Of a DNA stretch of 64,000 nt, positions 1 through 7,694 are shown one piece after another (position 1 is the stretch's first letter; every line of letters begins with the position of its first letter). The stretch is from contig JNJK01000008.1 in NCBI GenBank assembly GCA_000701625.1, positions 124,001 to 188,000 of the forward strand, given 5' to 3'. The notes under the pieces are model-generated. The model was not told where the DNA came from. It made no database searches and saw nothing but the letters and a program-made list of their open reading frames with translations. This DNA is from Lachnospiraceae bacterium MC2017. Its GTDB lineage: Bacteria > Bacillota > Clostridia > Lachnospirales > Lachnospiraceae. Made by a program: the position numbers and the translations under genes.

Positions 1-14
1 AGAGATCTCATCAT
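1..14 (-). CDS. 5' end of next flagellar gene, probably hook protein FlgE (cut by window edge)
   Basis: An AGGAGG ribosome-binding site lies at 24-29 on the minus strand. Nine bases downstream of it come two adjacent ATG codons that open a frame reading M-M-R-S before the window ends. Firmicute hook proteins (FlgE) commonly begin with this tetrapeptide, and flgE follows flgD and the TIGR02530 gene in Bacillus and Clostridia fla/che operons. Only four codons are visible, so the call rests on the start signal, the four residues and the gene order. Confidence 0.5.
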
Positions 15-39
15 AAAGCAAATCCTCCTAAAGAGACTG

Positions 40-435
40 TCATGCTATAACAGCCCCATCAATATTTGAAAAGACCTGAGTCTTTGTATCGTTAGCATCC
101 ATGGCTGTTACAACCTTTTTACTTCCTGTATTTACGATAAACGCCAGGTTATCAACCATGACAAGCGAATCATTTATACCCTTCTCATTGGCTCTTTTGA
201 CTCCGTCATTAAGCCTCTCAAGCTGTCTCTCATCGAGAACTATATTCCGGTCCGACAGACGTTCAGCAGCGTGCTTTGTGAAAGTAACTCCCTGCTGCTT
301 TTCCGTAAGGATATCAGCAAAAGATCTGCTCTCCGTCGCCTTATTTTCATTCGCTCTGCCTGCTCCGGGACTACCGTTCAGATATCTTTGAGTTAACTCC
401 TCTATGGAAGGATACGTTCCGTTATTTATCTTCAT
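40..435 (-). CDS. TIGR02530-type flagellar operon protein
   Basis: This 131-residue protein resembles the small flagellar operon protein family TIGR02530, found between flgD and flgE in Clostridia and Bacilli. The conserved core is the C-terminal half: a F-T-K-H-A-A-E-R-L motif, a region rich in K/N/G, and a strand-rich tail containing VDNLAFIVNTGSKKVVTAMD. The biochemical role is not established; position suggests a part in hook assembly. It starts at an ATG with an AAGGAGC ribosome-binding site. The gap to the gene upstream is 36 bases, and only 25 bases separate it from the next start, so it is cotranscribed with the flagellar genes. Family assignment is by sequence pattern and position. 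Confidence 0.8.
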   Translation of the reverse strand: MKINNGTYPSIEELTQRYLNGSPGAGRANENKATESRSFADILTEKQQGVTFTKHAAERLSDRNIVLDERQLERLNDGVKRANEKGINDSLVMVDNLAFIVNTGSKKVVTAMDANDTKTQVFSNIDGAVIA

Positions 436-471
436 CTCGGTTCAGCTCCTTCTTCCCCGTGCCAGTTATGG

Positions 472-1125
472 TCAGCTGTCAAAAGAATATCCGTAGTTCT
501 TCATAACCTCAACATACTTGGCAACACCATTCTGGATATCAGCAGTAAGGAAAGACTTCTGATAATCACTCATAGCATTGTAGATCTTACTCATACTCTT
601 GATCTGCTCATAGTAGTCAGCTGCATTATCAGCATTTATAGCATTGACATTCGGAAGTTTTTCATATGCTGCCTTAAATTCACTTGCCAATGCAACAGCA
701 TCTGCATAGCTTGCATCCCATACCTTAGACACGGAATCAAGATCATAAAGATTATCATTAACGGATACCTTAACCTTTGATCCTGACATTGTTACAAAAT
801 CAACCTTTCCGGTTATCTGGGTAGTTACACCCGTTGCCGAATTTGTAGCATCAATAGTAACAAGATTTCCTACCATCGAGGTTGCTCTCTGCATCTCTGT
901 GGTCAGGCTTATATTCTGCATCTGCTCAAGCTGTGAAAATGTTGCGAGCTGTGAAACATACTCGGTATTATCCATCGGCTCCAGCGGATCCTGATACTTC
1001 ATCTGTGCAACAAGGAGCTGGAGAAACTGCTCCTTTTCAACCATCGAATTGCTCTTTTTTGAGCTTTCGGTTTCTGTCCCGGAATTTATTATCTGTCCGT
1101 CTTTAACTATTGCACTTGTAGCCAT
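472..1125 (-). CDS. flgD: Flagellar hook capping/scaffold protein FlgD
   Basis: FlgD caps the growing hook and is needed for FlgE polymerisation outside the cell. The N-terminal half (about residues 28-75) carries the family signature KEQFLQLLVAQMKYQDPLEPMDN followed by E-Y-V-S-Q-L-A-T-F-S-Q-L-E-Q-M, here split for length. A short beta-rich segment (about 95-135) matches the usual FlgD core. After this, about 80 residues (138-217) form a predicted helical extension rich in Asp, Ala, Tyr and Lys that I do not recognise from short Firmicute FlgD proteins. The start has an AAAGGAA ribosome-binding site. It is in line with fliK upstream (28-base gap) and the TIGR02530 gene downstream. Confidence 0.9.
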   Translation of the reverse strand: MATSAIVKDGQIINSGTETESSKKSNSMVEKEQFLQLLVAQMKYQDPLEPMDNTEYVSQLATFSQLEQMQNISLTTEMQRATSMVGNLVTIDATNSATGVTTQITGKVDFVTMSGSKVKVSVNDNLYDLDSVSKVWDASYADAVALASEFKAAYEKLPNVNAINADNAADYYEQIKSMSKIYNAMSDYQKSFLTADIQNGVAKYVEVMKNYGYSFDS

Positions 1126-1153
1126 ATATTTTTCCTTTCACGAATAATTCTTA

Positions 1154-2821
1154 CTAAGCCGTGAAGTCAATTCTGTTTCCATTCTGTCTCATGATCCTGC
1201 GGGCAAGAGCTTCGCTCTCATTTTCTTCACCGGTAACAAGGTCATCGGCTTCTTCTCCGCCATTATTGAGATTTATCCTTCTAAGTCTGGCACTTCTCTG
1301 TGCGTCATCAGTACTTTCAGAATTTTGACCCGGATGCTGGTCTCCCATGAGATTTCGTTCAAATTCATGGCTTGCCAGCGTGACTTCCACATGCTCTACC
1401 TTTATTCCCTGAGACTGAAGTGTTTCTCTCAGTTCTGCGACCTGTGCTTCAAGCGCTGTCTTTACGGCTGCGTTTTGAGCCATAAACTGTGCTGTTATAA
1501 CACCTGCCTTTGATTCGATATGAAGTGCCAGTTTTCCGAGTGATGCGGGATTGAGCTGCATCTCCATAGATGTTGATTCTGCATTGAGCGAGATCTTCAC
1601 CTGGCTCTCGATCTGGTTCATGATATCTCGAATCTGTTCATAGGTATCAGCATAAGATATTGTGGTTTCAGAAGCAGTTTCATTTACTGCGCTGTTAAGA
1701 TTCTGTTCGAAAAGATTTGAAGTACCCTGTGAAGTGCTCTGTTGGAATCCGTTCTCCAAGAATCCTTTGTTATCTGAACGATTTCCTGTTTTCGTTTCTT
1801 CAGGTACTGCAAAGCGGTTTTCCGTTACAGTTTTATCCTCTTCTTCTCTCTCAATGATCCTCTCCGGCTGACTGTCCGGTCTGACGATCTCCGAGGAAGT
1901 TTTTACGGTTTCCGCTGGGGTCCCTGCCGTATCATTATCCTCTTTAGAGAGTATCGGATTTTCTTTAATGTCCCTTTCAACTGCTTTTTTTGTGTCATCC
2001 TGTTTGTCTTCCGGGATTTCTTTCTCCCGGTTATCGATCACTACCACCTGCGGTTCTTCCTGTTTCGGAAGTTCAAATTTCTGTACAGGTTCTTCATTCA
2101 TCTGAGACTTTTCTGCGGGATTTTCATCTGTCTGTATCTGTGCTTCAAGTTCCTTAAGCATCCCTTCAAATTCTTCAGGAGTAAGATCCAGTTTCTGTAA
2201 AAGGTCTGCCACTGTTTCTCTCTGCACTGCCTGTAATTCTGTCACCACTGTGTAAAGTGATTCATCAGTTATAAGAGCTGCAAGATCTGTGTTCGAAAGT
2301 TCGGATACCAGTAAGGTCATATTCTCGGTCTTTAAAAGATCCATCACCGTCAGTCCCAGAACTTCCATCGCATTCTCGATATCTTCTTCTGAAACACCAA
2401 GCTTTTCTGCGATTTCTTCTTTTATCTTTCCGATCGCTTCCTGAACGGTGTCCCTTACATCATCCGGAATATTGTTTACCGGTGCTCCATCATCCAAAAC
2501 AGATTTTGTGTCTTTGTCGGTCACATCTGCTGATTTCTCTGCGTTCTTTGAGTCTGAACCATCCTTAGCCCGGGGATTATTCACTGCCTTACTTTTGTCA
2601 TCCTGATTCAGGTTATTCACCTGATCCGTCAGCTTCTTGCTTTCAGTCGATGGTTTCAGGTACGACTGCAATGATGCTTTGGACTGATCTGACGCCGCTC
2701 CTTTGAGAATATCTCCAAAGGACGCTCCAACTTCTTTTTCAACCTTTCCATTTACGGGAATGATCCCCGAAACGTCCACGGCTCCACGCAGAGTCTGCAG
2801 TCTGACATTTGCTGTTGTCAT
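1154..2821 (-). CDS. fliK: Flagellar hook-length control protein FliK
   Basis: FliK is the secreted molecular ruler that measures hook length and switches the export apparatus from hook to filament substrates. The call rests on the C-terminal Flg_hook domain (about residues 400-490): S-M-E-M-Q-L-N-P-A-S-L-G-K-L followed by the A-A-V-K-T-A-L-E-A-Q-V-A-E-L-R-E-T-L block. The long middle is a low-complexity Asp/Glu/Lys/Ser region, as usual for FliK. An open frame extends 26 codons further upstream, but GGAGG sits just before the ATG at 2821, so the start is placed there, giving 555 residues. It follows the motE-like gene across a 160-base gap that contains an intrinsic terminator, so its expression may be partly uncoupled from the genes upstream. 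Confidence 0.88.
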   Translation of the reverse strand: MTTANVRLQTLRGAVDVSGIIPVNGKVEKEVGASFGDILKGAASDQSKASLQSYLKPSTESKKLTDQVNNLNQDDKSKAVNNPRAKDGSDSKNAEKSADVTDKDTKSVLDDGAPVNNIPDDVRDTVQEAIGKIKEEIAEKLGVSEEDIENAMEVLGLTVMDLLKTENMTLLVSELSNTDLAALITDESLYTVVTELQAVQRETVADLLQKLDLTPEEFEGMLKELEAQIQTDENPAEKSQMNEEPVQKFELPKQEEPQVVVIDNREKEIPEDKQDDTKKAVERDIKENPILSKEDNDTAGTPAETVKTSSEIVRPDSQPERIIEREEEDKTVTENRFAVPEETKTGNRSDNKGFLENGFQQSTSQGTSNLFEQNLNSAVNETASETTISYADTYEQIRDIMNQIESQVKISLNAESTSMEMQLNPASLGKLALHIESKAGVITAQFMAQNAAVKTALEAQVAELRETLQSQGIKVEHVEVTLASHEFERNLMGDQHPGQNSESTDDAQRSARLRRINLNNGGEEADDLVTGEENESEALARRIMRQNGNRIDFTA

Positions 2822-2937
2822 CTGTTTCCTCCTTTCTCTTAAATTTTTAAGGTACAAGTAAAGAAATATTTTTCCTTTACTACCTTTTTTATCGGACAAG
2901 AGATCACGAATCTGAACCTTAGGAATAATTTTAACAA

Positions 2938-2970
2938 GTTAAAAACCGGAAGTCTTTAAAAGGCTTCCGG
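2938..2970 (-). terminator. Intrinsic terminator inside the flagellar operon
   Basis: Downstream of the motE-like stop, the minus strand has CCGGAAGCC paired with the complementary GGCTTCCGG type arm across a short A/T loop (2946-2970), then TTTTTAAC. The position between motE-like and fliK suggests partial termination that sets relative expression within the operon. The bases after the U-tract, AACTTGTT, resemble the recurring AACTTATAGGAA motif seen after other terminators in this window. Confidence 0.75.
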
Positions 2971-2982
2971 CTTATTATTTGT

Positions 2983-3903
2983 TTAGTTTGCACTATTGCC
3001 ACTTGTGGTTGAAAGATTTGCAAGCGATGATCCGCCCTTCCCCCCTGATGAGCTTGATGTCGATTCAGGTTCCATTATCTTTGTGACCTGTGCTGCCACG
3101 TCGGCATCCATGGCGCCAAGTATAGAGCCTCTCGCATCTGTTCCCATGTTCTGCAGAATCTTTGCAACAAGCGTCAGATTATTCGTCATGGTATTAAATA
3201 TACCTGCAGCTTCCTTTGCTTTCATTGACGAATATGCCTTTGCATATTCCTTAACCTGCTCGTCCTCCGCCTCCTTCTTCACAGCCTCTTTATACAGGAT
3301 CTGTGCATTTGTAGGATCTATCTCCTCGTAATACTTTCTGTACTCAGAAACAGAAGGAGCATTGTCATTAAATACTACTTCGTTATAAAACTCATCTTTG
3401 ATCTTCTCAAATTCAACCTGATTTGCTTCAAAAGTCTTGAGTCGCGCAACTTCTGCCTGCAGATCCTGGATCGTCTGATTCTGCATATTTGAATTTTTCT
3501 GAGCATCCGTAAGCTGATTCTCAAGTTCCTTTATGCGAGCCACCGCATCTTCCAGATTGTCATATCCTGCGGTTTCAGCGCCTTCTTCACCTATCCCGTT
3601 TTCACTGACTCCCGTATATCCCGGAAGTATCCTGTTTATCACAGGTACGTCCTTTAGTACCGGTGTCAATACTCCGGATCCAAATCCTCCCACATCGAGT
3701 TTAACCAGAAGTGCAAGGATAGCAAGCCAGATCAGGATTATGAAAATAGTCACGAGTACTACGGATAACGCACCGCTGTCGTCATCCTCTTCCTCTTCAG
3801 GCGCATTAGGATCACCATTTTTCTTTAACTTTTTATCTTCCTTCTTTTTTGACTTTTTCTTGTTTTCTTCTCCATTTTCAGGAGCATTACCCTTATCTGC
3901 CAT
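2983..3903 (-). CDS. MotE-like flagellar protein with one membrane segment (YlxF family)
   Basis: This 306-residue protein has a highly charged Lys/Glu/Asp N-terminus (1-45), one transmembrane segment (about 46-68), a coiled coil (about 118-160) and a C-terminal MgtE-N-like module (about 225-285) with K-A-K-E-A-A-G-I-F-N-T-M and M-D-A-D-V-A-A-Q-V-T-K-I-M. This layout matches MotE/YlxF, the flagellar protein between fliJ and fliK in Firmicutes, thought to be a chaperone for the stator protein MotC/MotB. It ends in a Ser/Gly-rich tail. The start has AGGGG eight bases upstream. A terminator follows the stop. Confidence 0.8.
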   Translation of the reverse strand: MADKGNAPENGEENKKKSKKKEDKKLKKNGDPNAPEEEEDDDSGALSVVLVTIFIILIWLAILALLVKLDVGGFGSGVLTPVLKDVPVINRILPGYTGVSENGIGEEGAETAGYDNLEDAVARIKELENQLTDAQKNSNMQNQTIQDLQAEVARLKTFEANQVEFEKIKDEFYNEVVFNDNAPSVSEYRKYYEEIDPTNAQILYKEAVKKEAEDEQVKEYAKAYSSMKAKEAAGIFNTMTNNLTLVAKILQNMGTDARGSILGAMDADVAAQVTKIMEPESTSSSSGGKGGSSLANLSTTSGNSAN

Positions 3904-3922
3904 TATACTCTACCCCTATTGC

Positions 3923-4387
3923 CTATCTGTCTTTTTCCCCTTTACGCGCTTCCAAGCCATATTTGAAACTCGTTAATTCATCGATCGCTTTGCTCTCCAC
4001 AGCCTCAACTTCCTGTAAAAATGCTCGAAATGCATGTTCACGAAGCTTTTCCTGCGCTTTTCTTTCCTTCATTACTTTTTCCAGTGCAGCTCTTTTATTC
4101 TCAAGCTCATCTTCTTCATGCTGTACAACTTTTTGCTGCTCTTCTATCCGGTACCCCATGCCCTCGATCCCTCGATCTGTCATACGCATATCCCGAACAT
4201 TCAGTTTCTCTGAACGTAGAACAGCAGCTTCTTCCCGCATTTCTTCTCTGAAATTTCTTAATTCCTGCTCTTTTTCCTGCGCTTTGGTTAGTTTCTTTCT
4301 CTGCAGTGCATAGTCCATCTTTGCCTGGGTTTCGAGTTTTTCCTTTAATTCCAGAATATTCTGCATTTTATAACGGAATTTAGCCAT
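3923..4387 (-). CDS. fliJ: Flagellar export chaperone FliJ
   Basis: FliJ is the coiled-coil central stalk that couples the FliI ATPase ring to the export gate and escorts chaperones. The 154 residues are nearly all predicted coiled coil, rich in Glu, Lys, Gln and Arg, opening with M-A-K-F-R-Y-K-M-Q-N-I-L-E-L-K, typical of the family. The length is close to the usual 145-150. It begins 5 bases after the fliI stop, consistent with translational coupling. Sequence identity within this family is low, so position next to fliI is the main support. Confidence 0.88.
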   Translation of the reverse strand: MAKFRYKMQNILELKEKLETQAKMDYALQRKKLTKAQEKEQELRNFREEMREEAAVLRSEKLNVRDMRMTDRGIEGMGYRIEEQQKVVQHEEDELENKRAALEKVMKERKAQEKLREHAFRAFLQEVEAVESKAIDELTSFKYGLEARKGEKDR

Positions 4388-4392
4388 CAGCC

Positions 4393-5736
4393 TCAGCTCC
4401 CGTCACCCGTGTCTTCCTCTTCTTCAAATACCTGATTTAAGAGGCTTAAGACCTCGTCAAAACTATACTTTGTTTCTACATCCTGTTGGAGAAAATCATT
4501 TATCTTATCGATCATCTTTATGGCATAATCGATCTTTTGATTTGATCCTCGCTGATAGGCTCCGATATTTATAAGATCTTCAGCCTCATGATAAGTAGCC
4601 ATTACAGATTTCATTTTTCCGGCCATGCTCTTATGATCTTTTGCAGCTATCTGGCTCATGCATCTGGATATGCTCTGGAGCACATCTATTGCAGGATAAT
4701 GATTTTGCTGCGCAAGTGCACGATTCAGCATTACATGTCCGTCAAGGATAGATCTGGCCGTATCTGTTATGGGTTCATTAAAATCGTCACCATCAACCAG
4801 TACCGTATATAGTCCTGTAATAGATCCCTTCGCTCCGTTTCCGGCTCTCTCGAGAAGTCTCGGCATCTCAGAATATACCGACGGTGGATAGCCTCGCGTC
4901 ACAGGCGGTTCTCCGCTCGCAAGACCGATCTCACGCTGAGCCATAGAAAAACGTGTGAGTGAATCCATCATGAGCAGTACATCTCTCCCCTGATCTCTGA
5001 AATACTCAGCGACAGCAGTTGCCGTCTTGGCTGCTTTATTTCGTACAAGGGCAGGTCTGTCCGATGTAGCTACTACTACAACCGACCTCTTCATGCCTTC
5101 CGGACCGAGATCCCGCTCGACAAATTCTCTAACTTCTCGTCCTCGCTCACCTATAAGAGCGATAACATTTATATCAGCCTTTGTATTACGGGCAAACATA
5201 CCCATAAGTGTACTCTTACCAACACCGGAACCTGCAAAGATCCCGACACGCTGTCCTTTTCCGACAGTCATCAGACCATCAACCGCCTTTACTCCCAGCG
5301 GAAGCACTTCATTTATGATCACGCGGTCCATTGGATCCGGGGGTGCCGCTTCTACAGGATATTCCAAGCCTGCATGCAGAACGGTTCCGTCTGTCGGGCG
5401 TCCCAATCCGTCAAGAGTCTTACCCAATAGCTCATCACCTACGGTTACGGTCAGCGGATGTCCCAGATTTTCCACTGTAGATCCGGCACCTATCCCCTCC
5501 GTGTCCTCATAAGGCATGAGCAGAGTCTTACTATCCTTAAATCCTACAACTTCCGCCAGGATCGGTTTCTTTCTTTCATCATCCGGCATTATCTGACATA
5601 GATCAGCAAGCTTTGCGTCAGGTCCCAGAGACTCGATGGTAAGACCAACAACATTGACCACTTTTCCAAGTTTTTTATAAAAGGTCAGTTCTTTAACCTT
5701 TGTATATTTCTTAAAATCAATGAAGTGCTGGATCAT
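4393..5736 (-). CDS. fliI: Flagellum-specific export ATPase FliI
   Basis: FliI hydrolyses ATP to promote protein export through the flagellar type III apparatus. The 447 residues show the F1-beta-like fold: N-terminal barrel, Walker A G-S-G-V-G-K-S-T (about 168-175), Walker B L-L-M-M-D-S-L-T-R and the family stretch R-E-I-G-L-A-S-G-E-P-P-V-T-R-G-Y-P-P-S-V. The C-terminal helical domain is complete. Length matches the family (430-450). It sits between fliH and fliJ, its usual partners. Confidence 0.96.
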   Translation of the reverse strand: MIQHFIDFKKYTKVKELTFYKKLGKVVNVVGLTIESLGPDAKLADLCQIMPDDERKKPILAEVVGFKDSKTLLMPYEDTEGIGAGSTVENLGHPLTVTVGDELLGKTLDGLGRPTDGTVLHAGLEYPVEAAPPDPMDRVIINEVLPLGVKAVDGLMTVGKGQRVGIFAGSGVGKSTLMGMFARNTKADINVIALIGERGREVREFVERDLGPEGMKRSVVVVATSDRPALVRNKAAKTATAVAEYFRDQGRDVLLMMDSLTRFSMAQREIGLASGEPPVTRGYPPSVYSEMPRLLERAGNGAKGSITGLYTVLVDGDDFNEPITDTARSILDGHVMLNRALAQQNHYPAIDVLQSISRCMSQIAAKDHKSMAGKMKSVMATYHEAEDLINIGAYQRGSNQKIDYAIKMIDKINDFLQQDVETKYSFDEVLSLLNQVFEEEEDTGDGS

Positions 5737-5752
5737 CAGACCTCCTGTTTCC

Positions 5753-6622
5753 TCAATCCTCTACGCTTTCAGACTTGGTATATGATAAAAGCCTAAGTTC
5801 TCTTTTCAATCCGGCAAGCTGAGTTTCAAGTGAACAATCAAAAATACCTCCGCCTGTCTCTATAAAGCACTCATTAGGTCTCAATGTCATATCTTCAACT
5901 ATTTCCGCTCCATCAGCTGCCGAAGCACCTGCAAGCAATTCTTTTTTTTGCATGGACACAAAACCATAATCTTCTTTTGATACATGTATTATGAAACTTG
6001 AATTTCCTTCAACTTTCCTGACCGCATCCTGTATCAGATAGAAGATCACATTCTTTGTATCGCCGAACCGTACATGAAAAATATGTTCATAAATATCTGT
6101 AAGAGTATCTATGAACATGGGTTCCAATTCTTCTATTTTTTTATCGTATTCTTCCTGAAGCTGTCTCTCTTTTGCGATAACTTCATTACGCATAGCTTCA
6201 ACTTCAGCCATACCGGCCTGATAGCCTTCGTTGTAACCCTTTTCATGCCCTTCCTTCTCTGCAAGAGCGCGGATCTGCTCAGCTTCAGCAGTAGCGGAAG
6301 AAACTATCTGTTCCGCCTCTGCCTGTGCTTCTTCTACGATCTCATCAGCGTCAGCCTTAGCCGATGCCAGAAGTTCCGCTGTTGATACAGCCGGTATTAC
6401 AGAGGAAGGTTCAGTATCACCTTCCTCATCACTGTCATGAACGAGCAGTTCAACTTTCTCCGCATTCAGCCCCAACGAAAACCCATCCGCATCTACAGAT
6501 TCTTCCTCCAGCTCAGCCGCCAGTTCCTGAATCCTGTCGGCCACCTGCTGATTGGAATCTATAACACGTCTCTCAGGCGATTCAACCATTACATATCTGC
6601 TTTTCAGTAAGTTATTAGACAA
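5753..6622 (-). CDS. fliH: Flagellar assembly protein FliH
   Basis: FliH binds and regulates FliI and links it to the C-ring. The protein has an acidic N-terminal half with an Ala/Glu-rich heptad region (about 88-135) and the FliH/HrpE C-terminal domain, including D-T-L-T-D-I-Y-E-H-I-F-H and an E-T-G-G-G-I-F-D-C motif. The start is a choice: a GTG at 6640 lies in fliG with no ribosome-binding site, while the TTG at 6622 has GGAGGAG nine bases upstream and gives M-S-N-N-L-L-K-S. I prefer TTG, which makes 289 residues. The TTG overlaps the fliG stop by 8 bases, indicating translational coupling. Confidence 0.85.
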   Translation of the reverse strand: MSNNLLKSRYVMVESPERRVIDSNQQVADRIQELAAELEEESVDADGFSLGLNAEKVELLVHDSDEEGDTEPSSVIPAVSTAELLASAKADADEIVEEAQAEAEQIVSSATAEAEQIRALAEKEGHEKGYNEGYQAGMAEVEAMRNEVIAKERQLQEEYDKKIEELEPMFIDTLTDIYEHIFHVRFGDTKNVIFYLIQDAVRKVEGNSSFIIHVSKEDYGFVSMQKKELLAGASAADGAEIVEDMTLRPNECFIETGGGIFDCSLETQLAGLKRELRLLSYTKSESVED

Positions 6623-7688
6623 CGATCTCGTCTCCTCCACCTCTGGAAATAACGATTTCTGCAGAATCTTCCAGCTTTCTTATGATATTTACGATCTTCT
6701 GCTGAGCTTCCTCTACATCCTTCATACGTACAGGACCCATGAAGTCCATATCTTCCTTGATCATAGCAGCCAGACGTTTTGACAGATTCTTGAATATAGC
6801 AGCCTGAACTTCTTCGTTCGAGCCCTTAAGTGCCAGAGCAAGGTCATTATTATCAACATCCCTAAGCACACGCTGGATAGCACGGTCGTCCAAAAGAAGG
6901 ATATCCTCGAACACGAACATCTTCTTTCTGATCTCGTCCGCAAGTTCGGGCTCGTCGATTTCGAGTGTTTCCATGATGTGCTTTTCAGTTGTTCTGTCAA
7001 CCGTATTGAGGATTTCAACGATAGCGTCAACACCACCGACGATCGTGTAATCCTGATTAACAAGCGATGACAGTTTGGATTCCAATGCCTTCTCCACTTC
7101 CTTTATTACATCCGGACTTGTCCGGTCCATCTTCGCGATACGTTTCGCTACCTCTGCCTGTTTATCAGGCGGCAGAGCACCTATCGTCATCGCCGATTGT
7201 CCAGGTGACAGATAGGACAAAATAAGCGCTATAGTCTGAGGATGCTCTTCCTGAATAAAGTTCAGTAGCTGCGAAGGATCTGTTTTCCTGATAAATTCGA
7301 AAGGCTTAACCTGAAGAGATGCAGTGAGCTTGGAAATAACATCGACAGCTTTCTCTGCACCGAGTGCCTGTTCCAAGAGCTCTTTCGCATAACCGATACC
7401 ACCTTCTGCAATATACTGCTGAGCAAGGCAGACCTGATAAAATTCATTTATCACATCTTCCTTAAGCTGAGGCGTAATCGACCTGGTATTGGCAATCTCA
7501 AGCGTCAACTCTTCGATTTCATCTTCTTTTAAATGCTTAAAGATCTTAGACGACTTCTCCGGTCCCAATGCTATCAGCAAAATTGCAGCTTTCTGCAATC
7601 CGGACAAATTCGCTGCAGCGCTGGACCTGGAAGGAGTTGGTGCACCTTTTGCAGCCTGTTCAGGCGCCTCATTTGCAGCATCTGGCAT
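6615..7688 (-). CDS. fliG: Flagellar motor switch protein FliG
   Basis: FliG is the rotor protein that contacts the stator and sets rotation direction. The family features are present: S-G-L-Q-K-A-A-I-L-L-I-A-L-G, the E-E-H-P-Q-T-I-A-L-I-L-S-Y-L motif in the middle domain, and the C-terminal torque helix with M-F-V-F-E-D-I-L-L-L-D-D and charged residues. The 357 residues include an Ala/Pro-rich N-terminal extension of about 25 that most Firmicute FliG proteins lack. The ATG has GGGGG upstream and lies 6 bases after the fliF stop. Confidence 0.96.
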   Translation of the reverse strand: MPDAANEAPEQAAKGAPTPSRSSAAANLSGLQKAAILLIALGPEKSSKIFKHLKEDEIEELTLEIANTRSITPQLKEDVINEFYQVCLAQQYIAEGGIGYAKELLEQALGAEKAVDVISKLTASLQVKPFEFIRKTDPSQLLNFIQEEHPQTIALILSYLSPGQSAMTIGALPPDKQAEVAKRIAKMDRTSPDVIKEVEKALESKLSSLVNQDYTIVGGVDAIVEILNTVDRTTEKHIMETLEIDEPELADEIRKKMFVFEDILLLDDRAIQRVLRDVDNNDLALALKGSNEEVQAAIFKNLSKRLAAMIKEDMDFMGPVRMKDVEEAQQKIVNIIRKLEDSAEIVISRGGGDEIVV

Positions 7689-7694
7689 ATACGA

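Noticed and set aside
2889-2896. TCCGATAA resembling a sigma-28 -10 element before fliK
   Set aside because: There is no TAAA-like -35 at the proper spacing, so the match is probably by chance.
3533-4313. Plus-strand frames opposite motE-like and fliJ
   Set aside because: These Ser/Phe-rich frames are antisense shadows of Lys/Glu-rich coding sequence and have no start signals.
6640-6640. GTG start for fliH
   Set aside because: It lies within fliG with no spaced ribosome-binding site, whereas TTG at 6622 has GGAGGAG nine bases upstream.
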